The notes beneath the pieces are model-generated. The model did no database searches. It was not told where the DNA came from and was given only the letters and a program-made list of their open reading frames with translations. A stretch of DNA of 64,000 nt from Dyella sp. AtDHG13 (lineage in GTDB: Bacteria > Pseudomonadota > Gammaproteobacteria > Xanthomonadales > Rhodanobacteraceae). Numbering within the stretch: position 1 is the stretch's first letter; every line of letters begins with the position of its first letter. The DNA lies in assembly GCF_003201105.1 (NCBI RefSeq), contig NZ_QICJ01000004.1:186001-250000 (forward strand), given 5' to 3'. Made by a program: the position numbers and the translations under genes. Of this stretch, positions 1 through 7,556 are shown in pieces.

Positions 1-405
1 CTGGCGCTGATCGCGCATGACGCCATGAAGCCGCAGATGCTGGCCTTCGCCGCCGAGCACTTCGACGTGCTGTCGCGCTTCGCGCATCGCGTGGGCACCG
101 GCACCACCGGCCAGCGCCTCAACGAGCTGGCATGGAGCCGCGGCTGGCCGACGGACAAGGCGTGGGTGGAGCGCTACCAGAGCGGCCCGATGGGCGGCGA
201 CGCACAGATCGCCGACCTCGTGCTCGAACGCCGCTGCCAGCGCGCGATCTTCTTCGAGGATCCGCACGTGGCGCGCCAGCACGAGGCCGACATCCAGCTG
301 CTGGAGCGCGCCGTGACCACGCGCACCGACGATGCCGTGTGCATGACCTCGCCCAAGGTGGCCGCGCGCTGGGCTGCGGCGGTGGCATTGCGTGGCATAG
401 GGTGA
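1..405 (+). CDS. mgsA: methylglyoxal synthase, 5' end outside window
   Basis: Converts dihydroxyacetone phosphate to methylglyoxal and phosphate, the cytoplasmic bypass of lower glycolysis. The frame is open from the first base (LALIAHDAMK), so only the first few residues are missing. The family motifs are all present in order: the IAHD histidine near the N terminus, the phosphate-binding TGTTG segment, SGPMGGDAQI with the catalytic aspartate, and FFEDP followed by RQHEAD, which supply the second aspartate and the active-site His/Asp pair known from E. coli MgsA. The length beyond the edge fits the family (about 150 residues). The C-terminal tail after the last motif is short and ordinary. 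The next gene starts 75 bases downstream on the same strand and is functionally unrelated. Confidence 0.93.
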   Translation: MALIAHDAMKPQMLAFAAEHFDVLSRFAHRVGTGTTGQRLNELAWSRGWPTDKAWVERYQSGPMGGDAQIADLVLERRCQRAIFFEDPHVARQHEADIQLLERAVTTRTDDAVCMTSPKVAARWAAAVALRGIG

Positions 406-480
406 TCCGTTGCGCCGGGCGCATACTGAGCGTCTGTCGGCCATGGCGGCTGTCGTGGTTATCGTGTGGAGATTGTCCCC

Positions 481-1242
481 ATGTGTGTGATTGCTTTCGC
501 CTGGCACGCGCATCCGCGCTGGCGCCTGCTGTTGATCGGCAACCGCGATGAGTTCCACGCGCGGCCCAGCCTGCCGCTGGCGCGCTGGGACAAGCCGGCG
601 ATCATCGCCGGCAAGGACCTGGAAGCCGGCGGCACCTGGCTGGGCGTGACCGACGACGGCCGCTGCAGCGTGGTGACCAATGTGCGCGACCCTCGCGATC
701 CGCAGCTGGGACGTTCGCGTGGCCTGCTGTCGCTGGACTATCTCGCGGGCGCGGATGACGCGGTGGGCCATGCCAAGGCGCTGCTGGGTACGGCGGCCGA
801 CTATCGCCCGTTCAACCTGCTCACCTTCGATGCGACGCACGCGTTCTACATCGGCAATCGTCCGGACTCGCGCGCGCAGTCGGTGGAACCCGGCGTACAC
901 GGCCTGTCCAACGCGGACTTCAATGCCCCGTGGCCCAAAACGCGCGCACTGATGCGGCATCTGCGCGAATGGATCGACGCGGGACACGACGACGAGTTCG
1001 CGCCGCTGTTCGACGCGCTGGCCGATCCCCGGGGCTATCCCGACGATCAGCTGCCCGATACCGGTGTGGGCCTGGAGCGCGAGCGCTGGCTGTCGTCGGC
1101 GTTCATTCGCGGCGATCGCTATGGCACGCGTGCAAGTACCGTGGTGGCCATTGGCCATGACGGCCGTGGCGTGGTGGTGGAGCGGCGCTTTGGGCCTAAC
1201 GGCCGTGAGGAAGGCGAGACGGCGATTCCGTTCTCGCGCTGA
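481..1242 (+). CDS. NRDE/TANGO2 family protein
   Basis: A 253-residue member of the NRDE (transport and Golgi organisation 2) family, which has an Ntn-hydrolase-like fold; the bacterial role is not established. Diagnostic features are the MCVIAF start, GNRDEFHARP at about residues 20-29 (the motif that names the family), GGTWLGV, VTNVRDP, and GLSNADFNAPWPK. I chose the ATG at 481 rather than the in-frame GTG at 466 for two reasons: it puts cysteine at position 2, the conserved N-terminal nucleophile position, and it has a GGAG ribosome site about nine bases upstream. The end RYGTRASTVVAIGHDG is the usual C-terminal signature. It is followed by a paired-repeat element and a convergent gene. 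Confidence 0.9.
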   Translation: MCVIAFAWHAHPRWRLLLIGNRDEFHARPSLPLARWDKPAIIAGKDLEAGGTWLGVTDDGRCSVVTNVRDPRDPQLGRSRGLLSLDYLAGADDAVGHAKALLGTAADYRPFNLLTFDATHAFYIGNRPDSRAQSVEPGVHGLSNADFNAPWPKTRALMRHLREWIDAGHDDEFAPLFDALADPRGYPDDQLPDTGVGLERERWLSSAFIRGDRYGTRASTVVAIGHDGRGVVVERRFGPNGREEGETAIPFSR

Positions 1243-1280
1243 TAGCGTGCTCAATCTTGCGTGAGCACCCATTCCTCGCC

Positions 1281-1405
1281 GTCATTCCGGCGCAGGCCGG
1301 AATCCAGTGACGAGAACGATCGGTTGTCGCGTGACTTCAAAGCGTTTGGCTTTCGGCGAAAACCGCACTATGGGGCCACTGGATTCCGGCCTGCGCCGGA
1401 ATGAC
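1281..1405. repeat. paired inverted repeat, copy A
   Basis: A left arm beginning GTCATTCCGGCGCAGG is mirrored by a right arm ending CCTGCGCCGGAATGAC, about 70 bases apart, so each arm is itself a dyad and the whole element can fold on itself. It lies between convergent genes. Its centre shares CGGTTGTCGCGTGAC and CTATGGGGCCACT with copy C at 31.1 kb, so these two look like recent copies of one element. Confidence 0.85.
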
Positions 1406-1449
1406 GGATGGTGGACTGAAGATTTAGCACCGCTCCATGAAGTGCAAAC

Positions 1450-1872
1450 TCACTCTCCGGACTTCTCCGGAAACTCCCCGTCCACGTAGAACCAGCGTCC
1501 GTCTTCGCGCACGAAGCGGCTGATCTCGTGCATGCGCTGTGCCTTGCCGCCGCCGTAGCGCAGGCGCGCAACGAACTCGACGATGGCGGCGTCGCCGTCG
1601 CTCTCGTGCCGCTTTACGGTAAGGCCCAGCCAGCTTGGCGCGGGTTGCTGGCTTGCCAGCTTGAGGTGTGCGGGGCGCGTGCTGTGGTGCCAGGTGTCGA
1701 GCAGGTAGTCCTCGCGCTTGAGCACGTAGGCGCTGTAACGCGAACGCATCAGCTGCTCGGCGGTGGCCGCCACGGCGCCTTCATGCAGCAGCCCGCAGCA
1801 ACGGGCGTATCCCTCGTTGTTGCCGCAGGGGCAGGGCGTGAGCGTGTCGATGGCTTGCACGTAGGGTCGCAT
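1450..1872 (-). CDS. YchJ family SEC-C motif protein
   Basis: A 140-residue YchJ/UPF0225 protein. The N-terminal SEC-C zinc-binding motif CPCGNNEGYARCCG (about residues 14-27) is followed by the YchJ core: LMRSRYSAYVLKREDYLLDTWH, then PSWLGLTV and the NTF2-like C-terminal part ending FVREDGRWFYVDGEF. SEC-C motifs bind zinc and often mediate contacts with other proteins; the biological role of YchJ is unknown. E. coli YchJ carries a second SEC-C at its C terminus that is not seen here. The gene is convergent with the NRDE gene and separated from it by a repeat element. Confidence 0.88.
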   Translation of the reverse strand: MRPYVQAIDTLTPCPCGNNEGYARCCGLLHEGAVAATAEQLMRSRYSAYVLKREDYLLDTWHHSTRPAHLKLASQQPAPSWLGLTVKRHESDGDAAIVEFVARLRYGGGKAQRMHEISRFVREDGRWFYVDGEFPEKSGE

Positions 1873-1953
1873 GATTTGGCGTGGGCGCGGTTTGGGGCGC
1901 CTCCGTCACGCATCCTGACGCCAACCGGGGAAAAATGCCAATGATCCGGCCCG

Positions 1954-2547
1954 TCAGCGGGTGCGCTGCCAGATCCGCAGGCGGTTGTTGGCGGGCATGG
2001 CGACGTCGTCGATCAGCGCGAAGCCGGCGGCCTCGGCCAATGCATCCACCGCTTCGGCATCGCGGATGCGCATGTGCTCGCCGCGCGCCTGCAGCCATTC
2101 GTCGAACGACGCGTTGCTCTCGCTGGTATAGCGGCCGCCGTAGTTGAACGGGCCATAGATGGCCAGCTTCGCATCCTTGGTGGTCACGCCGGGTAGATGG
2201 AGGAACAGCGATTGCACCTCGTCCCAGCCCATGATGTGCAGCGTGTTGGCGCTGAACATCGCGTCGTAGTCGCCCGCGGGCCACGCATCGTTCACGTCCA
2301 GCGCGAGCGGAGCGGGCGTGTTGGGCAAGGCGGCCTCATCCAGCCATTGCCGGATGCCGGGCAGGTTGTCGGCGCGGTCGGTGCATTGCCAAAACCACTG
2401 CGGCATGGCCTGCGCGAAATACACCGCGTGCTGCCCGGTGCCGCTGCCGATCTCCAGCACCTTGCGCCGGTCGGCGAACCGGTCGCGCAGCACCGCGAGA
2501 ATCGGCTCGCGGTTGCGCTCGCACGAAGGCGCGTTGGGCTTGTCCAC
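1954..2547 (-). CDS. DUF938 class I SAM-dependent methyltransferase
   Basis: A 197-residue protein of the DUF938 family. The SAM-binding motif I VLEIGSGTGQHAVYFAQ is at about residues 35-51, with the acidic partner LDVNDAW further on. The family hallmarks CERNREPIL near the N terminus and FSANTLHIMGW, GPFNYGGRYTSESN and FDEWLQ in the second half are all present. The substrate is not known for this family. The start is GTG at 2547, directly abutting the TGA of the small membrane-protein gene upstream with no spacer, so translation is probably coupled. An in-frame start further upstream would run into that neighbour. Confidence 0.85.
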   Translation of the reverse strand: MDKPNAPSCERNREPILAVLRDRFADRRKVLEIGSGTGQHAVYFAQAMPQWFWQCTDRADNLPGIRQWLDEAALPNTPAPLALDVNDAWPAGDYDAMFSANTLHIMGWDEVQSLFLHLPGVTTKDAKLAIYGPFNYGGRYTSESNASFDEWLQARGEHMRIRDAEAVDALAEAAGFALIDDVAMPANNRLRIWQRTR

Positions 2548-2745
2548 TCAGACCGGGCGCCCGCGCAGCACGCGCGCAGGCAGCATCAGCAGGGCGCCAA
2601 GAAAGGAAAACACCGCATTCACCGTGATGCCCACCAGGCGGAACGGCAGCATCAGCAGCCACACGATGGGGTAGAGCACCAACGCCAGCAGGGCCAGCGG
2701 CCAGCAGACCACCAGCAGCAACACCCAGAGCAGGAAACCGACCAT
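2548..2745 (-). CDS. small hydrophobic membrane protein
   Basis: A 65-residue protein, almost entirely hydrophobic: one helix at about residues 3-25 and a second, interrupted one at about 28-58, ending in the basic tail RVLRGRPV. No family is recognised. The reality of the gene is supported by an ATG with GAGGAT about nine bases upstream and by its exact abutment with the DUF938 start, which suggests a two-gene unit. It is probably an inner-membrane protein; no function can be assigned. Confidence 0.65.
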   Translation of the reverse strand: MVGFLLWVLLLVVCWPLALLALVLYPIVWLLMLPFRLVGITVNAVFSFLGALLMLPARVLRGRPV

Positions 2746-2814
2746 GGCCCGATCCTCATGCGGGAAACGGCGCCACTCTAGCGCAGCGCCGTGGCACGGC
2801 CCAGATGACTGATT

Positions 2815-3393
2815 TCACCCCATCGGGTTCACGCCGATCAGCCAGCCGTGCAGCCAGAACGCGAACACCGCCCACAACACGATGCCCGCCACCAGGGCGA
2901 TGGCGTCGCCCTTGACCGTGCCCGCGGGATACACCACGCCAGCGGCCAGGTCGCGACGGCGGGCGCTGACGAAATCCACGATGGCCCACAGCAGGAACGC
3001 TCCGAACAGCACCACGTCGTGCAGCATGCCGGTGGCGAGCAGATGGCCAAACGCCCAGACCTTCACGCCGGCGAGCATCGGGTGTCCCAGTCTCGCCTTG
3101 AAATGATTGGCCGGCACATAGGCGGCCACCACCAGGATGAAAGCCAGCAGCGTGAAAAGCGCGTTGAGGTGGCGCAGCGCAAGCGGCGGCACATACAGCA
3201 GCACCGGGTGCTGGCGGACAAGGCCGAAGCCCCACACGATCAGCACGAAGCCGACGATGGAAATCAGTGAATAGAGGCCTTTCCAGCCGTTCTCGCCCAG
3301 TCGCGCGCGCTGCCGCGTGCGCCAGCCATCGGCCACGATGCGAACGGAATGGATGCCGAGGAACAACACCAGGCCGACGATGAGCAATGCCAT
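2815..3393 (-). CDS. NnrU family integral membrane protein
   Basis: A 192-residue protein with about six membrane segments matching the NnrU family: FLGIHSVRI at the N terminus, then RHLNALFTLLAFILVVAAYVP, RLGHPMLAGVKVWAFGHLLATG and the late loop before the last helix pair. NnrU is linked to nitrite/nitric oxide metabolism in some denitrifiers and is related to the heme-associated NnrS/PEMT-type membrane proteins, but no denitrification gene is nearby, so the role here is open. The ATG at 3393 has AAGGTG about six bases upstream. The two flanking genes run the same way, with short gaps. Confidence 0.85.
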   Translation of the reverse strand: MALLIVGLVLFLGIHSVRIVADGWRTRQRARLGENGWKGLYSLISIVGFVLIVWGFGLVRQHPVLLYVPPLALRHLNALFTLLAFILVVAAYVPANHFKARLGHPMLAGVKVWAFGHLLATGMLHDVVLFGAFLLWAIVDFVSARRRDLAAGVVYPAGTVKGDAIALVAGIVLWAVFAFWLHGWLIGVNPMG

Positions 3394-3486
3394 GACTTCA
3401 CCTTGGCGGGCAGGGTGCGCCGATCATGGCACGCGCCGTGGGCCGGGCGCATGCGCCGGGCGTCACATCGGGTCGGGATCGACCGG

Positions 3487-4053
3487 TTACGCCGCCCCGG
3501 CGTGCAGCGTGACTCGCGCGACCAGCGCCACCGCGCCCTCATGCAGCTCGATGGGGCTGGTATCCGGCCGCCACGCGTCGCCTGCGGCCAGCGGGCCATC
3601 CAGCGTGTCGGCCGTGCCGCGGGCGAGAAAGACCAGCACGGCATCGGGCGGCATCACCTGGCTGCCTGGTCCCGCGACGACATCGAGCCGTCCGCTGGCC
3701 TGCGCGCGCCGCACCATCAGGTTGAAGTCGCGCGTGGCGCCGCCGGCCATCGCCACGTCGACCTGCGCTTCGCCCGCAAAGGCGAACGGTTCCAGCGGCG
3801 TGGTCAGGGCATGCCGTCGCGCGCCGTCCAGCGTCATGGTGAAGCCGTCGCCGTCGAGCAGCACGATCTGCCGGTCGATGCCGGGAAAGGTGGAGAACGG
3901 TGCGGCGCTGTTCACCTCGGCCACGCTCACGCGCCAGATGAAATCCTCGCCGCCGGCGTCGGCCGGAAAACGCGCCACTTCGCGCGTCACGCCCAGGCCG
4001 TTCTTCCAGGGCTGGGGCTGCATGTCGGCGGCGCGGAGAATGTGGAAGCTCAT
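3487..4053 (-). CDS. HutD/Ves family cupin protein
   Basis: A 188-residue bicupin-like protein of the HutD/Ves family. The signature WKNGLGVTREVARFP is at about residues 16-30, followed by FIWRVSVAEV, PFSTFPGIDRQIVLLDGDG and FNLMVRR. HutD proteins accompany histidine-utilisation genes and are proposed to tune that pathway; Ves is a cold-associated E. coli homologue. No hut genes are nearby. The start at 4053 is preferred because the conserved domain begins at once, and because the ATG overlaps the dinG stop by four bases (ATGA). An open frame continues 135 bases upstream into dinG but has no family resemblance. Confidence 0.85.
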   Translation of the reverse strand: MSFHILRAADMQPQPWKNGLGVTREVARFPADAGGEDFIWRVSVAEVNSAAPFSTFPGIDRQIVLLDGDGFTMTLDGARRHALTTPLEPFAFAGEAQVDVAMAGGATRDFNLMVRRAQASGRLDVVAGPGSQVMPPDAVLVFLARGTADTLDGPLAAGDAWRPDTSPIELHEGAVALVARVTLHAGAA

Positions 4054-6152
4054 GCGACCTTCTCGATGACGCGGGTGAACGGTGGCAGGGATTTCAGCAT
4101 GCGCTCGCCGTAACGCTTCAGCACCACGCGGCGATCCAGCAGCACGATGCGGCCGCGATCGGTCTCGGTGCGGATCAGGCGGCCGCAATACTGCGTGAGC
4201 AGGCGCGTCGCTTCAGGCACGGTGACTTCGATGAAGGGATTGCGGCCGCGCGATTCCAGCCACTCCGCATAGGTGGCGCCGACAGGGTCCGTCGGCACGG
4301 CGAACGGTAGCTGGGTGATCACCACCGTCTCGCACAGCTTGCCCGGCAGGTCCAGGCCCTCACCGAACGAGGCCAGGCCGAACAGCGTACTGCCCTTGCC
4401 CGCTTCCACGTCGGCGATATGTTCGGCAACCAGTTGCGCCTTGCCCAGCGAACCCTGCGCGCGCACCTTGCGCACGTATTCGATGGGCAGCTTCTGCAGC
4501 ACGCGGTCGAGCTTGGCGCGCGAGGTGAACAGCACGAGGTTGCCGGCGTTCCAGTCGAGATGCTCGGCCAGCCAGTCGCAGATCTCCTGCACGTGTTCTT
4601 CGCGTGCGTCCGGCAGGGCGCGCATGGCGGGCACTTCCAGCCTTGCCTGCGCGGCGAGATCGAACGGCGAGGGCAGGCTCAGCGTCACCGAATCGTCGGG
4701 CAGACCCACCGCATCGGCGAAACCGCGGAAATTGCCGCCCGCGCTCAGCGTAGCGGAAGTCATTACCACCGCGCTCGCATTGCCCCACAGGACGCTGCGC
4801 AGCAGCCCGCCGGCAGATACCGACGAGGCATGGCAGACCAGCTGCTGGTCGTTGCTCAGCGTCACCCAGCGCGCGAGCGGTGGCGTGTTGTCGCCGTCGG
4901 TGGCGGACCAGGCGCGCCACGTGCGCACCTGGCGGTCGATGCGTTCCAGCGCCATGCCCAGCTCGCGCGAAAGCGCTTCGTGCGTGGGGCCGGTTTCCGT
5001 CATCTCCAGCACGGCGCGGCGCACCGCACCGACCCAGCGCTCGACGTCGCCGGTGAATACGTAGAGTGCGCGCGCATGTTCCACCCAGGCTTCCGGCAAC
5101 TGGCCCAGCGAGCCGCGGTACATCGGCTCCTGGTCGTCGGGCGAGGGCAGCCAGCCGAGGCGGATTTCCTTTTCCAGTTCCTCGAGCGCGTTGCTGAGTT
5201 CCTGCAGCTTCTCGTCGCCCGCATCGAGCGAGAGCTTGCCGATCACTTCCTTGTCGGTCAGCGAATAGGCGGCGTGGATCTGCCGGCCGAGACGGCTCAG
5301 CTGGCGCACCGCGGCGTTCATGTACACCTCGGCGGCGCCGCGGTCGATCGCCTTCGACGGCACGTGATGGCCCTCGTCGAAGATGTAGAGCGTCTCGTCG
5401 GGCTTGGGCAGGATCACGCCGCCGAAGCCTTCTTCCTCGCGCGGCATGGTCAGGTCGGCCAGCACCAGGTCCTGGTTCGCCACGATGATCTCCGCGTCGC
5501 CCACCGCGCGGCGCGCGGCGAAGAACGGGCACTGCATGAAATGCGCGCACTTGCGGCTGGTGCAGCCGCCGGCGCTGGTGGTGATCATCGGGCGCAGCAC
5601 GTCGCTGACGGGTTCGGGCGCGGCATCGATATCGCCGTCCCATTCGCGCCGGTCGAACAGATCCATCAACTTGGCGAGCGCCTTCTTGTCGCGCTCCTGC
5701 GGCGGCTTGGTCCACAGCGCCAGGTCGGCGTCGAAACCCAGGCCCATCTGCGAACTCTCGTTGAGGCTGTTGCTGGCCATGGCGAGATTGCGCGGGCACA
5801 GGTAACGGCCCCGCCCCTTGGCGAGCGCCACCTTGGCCTCGCGCCCGTTGAGCTTGAGATAGAGAGGGATGTCGCGCTGAACCAGCTGCTCCTGCAGCGC
5901 CACGGTGGCGGTGGCGATCAACAGCTTCTTCTTCTGCGCGCGAGCCACCTCGACGCCCGCGATGAGATACGCCATGGATTTGCCGGTGCCCGTGGGCGCC
6001 TCGATCACCGCCGAGCCGCCTTCCTGCGCCAGCGCCTTGGCCACTTCGGCGATCATCTTTCCTTGCGACGCGCGCGCGCGAAAGCCGGGCAGGCCTTCCT
6101 TGATGCGCGTGTAGGCGGCGCGGATCGCGTCTTTGGTGGTATCGGTCAGCAT
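4050..6152 (-). CDS. dinG: ATP-dependent DNA helicase DinG
   Basis: A superfamily 2 iron-sulfur helicase (XPD/DinG type) that unwinds D-loops, R-loops and damaged replication intermediates 5' to 3'. The ORF from 6152 gives 700 residues, typical for the family. Walker A is APTGTGKS at about residues 52-59. The Fe-S cluster is supported by four cysteines, one in GRYLCPRN and three in SAGGCTSRKCAHFMQCPFF, and the DEAH-type box reads FDEGHH. C-terminal motifs include LFTSR, GLASFGEGLDLPG and YCGRLIRTETDRG. A frame extending to 6200 adds a low-complexity leader; the ATG at 6152 begins the conserved MLTDTTKDAIRAAY. No obvious LexA box is seen upstream; a structured RNA candidate with its own terminator lies there instead. 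Confidence 0.95.
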   Translation of the reverse strand: MLTDTTKDAIRAAYTRIKEGLPGFRARASQGKMIAEVAKALAQEGGSAVIEAPTGTGKSMAYLIAGVEVARAQKKKLLIATATVALQEQLVQRDIPLYLKLNGREAKVALAKGRGRYLCPRNLAMASNSLNESSQMGLGFDADLALWTKPPQERDKKALAKLMDLFDRREWDGDIDAAPEPVSDVLRPMITTSAGGCTSRKCAHFMQCPFFAARRAVGDAEIIVANQDLVLADLTMPREEEGFGGVILPKPDETLYIFDEGHHVPSKAIDRGAAEVYMNAAVRQLSRLGRQIHAAYSLTDKEVIGKLSLDAGDEKLQELSNALEELEKEIRLGWLPSPDDQEPMYRGSLGQLPEAWVEHARALYVFTGDVERWVGAVRRAVLEMTETGPTHEALSRELGMALERIDRQVRTWRAWSATDGDNTPPLARWVTLSNDQQLVCHASSVSAGGLLRSVLWGNASAVVMTSATLSAGGNFRGFADAVGLPDDSVTLSLPSPFDLAAQARLEVPAMRALPDAREEHVQEICDWLAEHLDWNAGNLVLFTSRAKLDRVLQKLPIEYVRKVRAQGSLGKAQLVAEHIADVEAGKGSTLFGLASFGEGLDLPGKLCETVVITQLPFAVPTDPVGATYAEWLESRGRNPFIEVTVPEATRLLTQYCGRLIRTETDRGRIVLLDRRVVLKRYGERMLKSLPPFTRVIEKVA

Positions 6153-6261
6153 GCAGCGGCTAGGGCGCGCAGGGGGCGCGTCGGAGGACCATTCTCGCAT
6201 GCCTGCCCCATCCCTGCCGGGGCGACGTGGCCGGCGCGGCCCAAGTCACTGAGCCGGGGCG

Positions 6262-6289
6262 AAAAAAAGCGGATGACAAGGCCATCCGC
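6262..6289 (-). terminator. intrinsic terminator upstream of dinG
   Basis: On the minus strand a perfect seven-base-pair stem, GCGGATG/CATCCGC with a seven-base loop, is followed directly by seven T residues. It sits about 110 bases before the dinG start, so it ends a transcript initiated further upstream or acts as an attenuator in the dinG leader. Confidence 0.8.
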
Positions 6290-6372
6290 GAAGTTCCCTA
6301 CTCCAAGCTTGCTGATAACCCCGACGAATCCAAACGGTTGAGCACTCAACCACCTAATCCCCGGATTCGTCG
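6262..6372 (-). ncRNA. candidate structured RNA upstream of dinG
   Basis: This is a non-coding stretch with strong nested dyads ending in the terminator at 6262-6289. On the minus strand an outer stem GACGAATCC/GGATTCGTC (6363-6371 with 6323-6331) encloses an inner stem GGTTGA/TCAACC (6346-6351 with 6336-6341) across a purine-rich internal loop. A linker containing AGCTTGGAGTAGGG follows, then the terminator hairpin. The 5' end is unknown; I took the outer stem as the limit. I do not recognise it as 6S, 4.5S, tmRNA or RNase P RNA. It may be a free sRNA or a premature-termination leader of dinG. Confidence 0.5.
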
Positions 6373-6581
6373 CGCGCGTCACCGCGGGCCCATACAACAT
6401 TCCCTGCGCATGTGGGGCGAGCGATATTGTCTGGATGGCGCGTGAGTGCAGCTATCGGATGGCTCTGAATTGGCCGACGAATGGGCGTAACGGCGGGATT
6501 TTTTCTGTCCGGGCCATTGCATGACAACGCCGTCGGAAGACGCTGACAGTGCCGCGCCTGGACAGCAGCTATTCTGGTCTT

Positions 6582-6684
6582 GCCTTCAGCCGCCGGTCCC
6601 CCGTTGTCGTGAAGGCCGGGGCCAGGACCCTCCCTTTAGCTTGGCCCCAACCCCAAAGACCCCCGCAAGGGGGTCTTTCCTTTT
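6582..6684 (+). ncRNA. candidate sRNA with three stacked hairpins
   Basis: Three consecutive hairpins on the plus strand: GCCTTCA/TGAAGGC (6582-6588 with 6610-6616), GGGGCCA/TGGCCCC (6618-6624 with 6642-6648), and the terminator AAAGACCCCC/GGGGGTCTTT with a GCAA tetraloop. The first two loops are C-rich, with runs of five and three C (GGTCCCCCG and ACCCTCCC), and the linker contains AACCCC. A weak promoter-like pair, CTGACA at 6543 and TATTCT at 6570, lies just before it, but the 21-base spacing is too long to trust. No coding gene on this strand uses the terminator. The rest of the 6153-6690 gap, about 6373-6570, shows nothing else I can support. Confidence 0.45.
6655..6684 (+). terminator. 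strong hairpin terminator, possibly bidirectional
   Basis: A ten-base-pair perfect stem AAAGACCCCC/GGGGGTCTTT closes on a GCAA loop, followed on the plus strand by CCTTTT. It also lies seven bases past the stop of the minus-strand ParB-like gene, where it could end that transcript, although the T-run is weaker in that direction. Confidence 0.75.
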
Positions 6685-6690
6685 GGCCGT

Positions 6691-7311
6691 CTAATTGCCG
6701 ATGGGGCCGCACCAGCCGGGCAGATACCTGGCCTGCTGGCTGCGTGCCAGCGTGTAGGCCGTTTTCATGGCGGCGTTGAAATGCTTCTCCAGCTGCGACC
6801 GCTTCAGCTGTCCACGAAGGAAATCCGCCCAGAGGAACTCGCTGAAGGGCGTGGCGTCCTTCGCGTAGCCGCCGATGCGCCGCAATTCACCGGCGGCGCT
6901 GCGGTAGGGATCGTCCACCAGTTCGGACACCGAGCGCGGTATCTCGTCGTATCCGCGCCGCTTGCCCTTGGCATCGTAGGGATAGACCCGGGCGTGGTGA
7001 TCGAGGAAGGTCCAGAACGCATCCTGGTGAAGGCTGCTGAGGTCGGACACGGTGACCACGAACACGTGCTCGCAGCCTTCTTCCAGCAAGGCGCGCGCCA
7101 GATGGTGATGGTCGATGATGTAGTCGCGCTGCTTGGGTCCGTGGATGACCGGAATCATGTGGTGGCCGAGATAGTCGACCTTTTCCTTGTCGGGAAGCCG
7201 GCGCCAGTGCGCGCGCTTCTCCCTCACTTCATGCATGCCCACCGTGATCTGCGTGGGTCGCAGTTTCTTGATGGCGACAGGCTTGAGCACGGGTTCTCGA
7301 ATGGACCACAT
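6691..7311 (-). CDS. ParB-like nuclease domain protein (ParBc_2 type)
   Basis: A 206-residue protein resembling the stand-alone ParB-like nuclease family PF08857. The first 35 residues form the ParB-like beta segment (EPVLKPVAIKKLRPTQITVGMHEV), then GHHMIPVIHGPKQRDYIIDHHHLARALLEEG carries the conserved histidine cluster (about residues 49-72) corresponding to the ParB motif DGHHR. The C-terminal half is helical with FSEFLWADFLR. It lacks the helix-turn-helix and dimer domains of chromosome-partition ParB, so a segregation role is unlikely; the biochemical activity of this family is not established. The ATG has GGAGC about seven bases upstream. It stands alone between an RNA-bearing gap and a TonB receptor gene. 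Confidence 0.75.
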   Translation of the reverse strand: MWSIREPVLKPVAIKKLRPTQITVGMHEVREKRAHWRRLPDKEKVDYLGHHMIPVIHGPKQRDYIIDHHHLARALLEEGCEHVFVVTVSDLSSLHQDAFWTFLDHHARVYPYDAKGKRRGYDEIPRSVSELVDDPYRSAAGELRRIGGYAKDATPFSEFLWADFLRGQLKRSQLEKHFNAAMKTAYTLARSQQARYLPGWCGPIGN

Positions 7312-7463
7312 GGAAACGCTCCTTCACGGTTGTGCCTGGGGCGCATGTCGGCAAGACATACGTCCACGAAAGGTGTCCGAGGCTACACCATGGTGATGAA
7401 CGGGGCGGAACCTGGCCGCATCGAACACGCGCAACGTGAAGGGGCACCGAGGTTCGATGCACG

Positions 7464-7488
7464 AAAAAAAGCCGGCTTTCGCCGGCTT
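7464..7488 (-). terminator. intrinsic terminator of the TonB receptor gene
   Basis: On the minus strand a GCCGGC/GCCGGC stem, extended by an AA/TT pair and with a GAAA loop, is followed by seven T residues, about 70 bases past the receptor stop codon at 7557. This is a textbook rho-independent terminator. Confidence 0.9.
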
Positions 7489-7556
7489 CGCAAGCTGCAA
7501 GGAAGGACCGGCCAACGCCAGCCCTTCACCCCAAGTCTCCGGGCTGCCACCCGGGT

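Noticed and set aside
6262-6684. 6S RNA, 4.5S RNA or a tRNA in the dinG upstream gap
   Set aside because: I compared from memory the conserved parts of 6S and 4.5S RNA and the tRNA T-loop consensus; none is present. The structures there do not fold as a cloverleaf.
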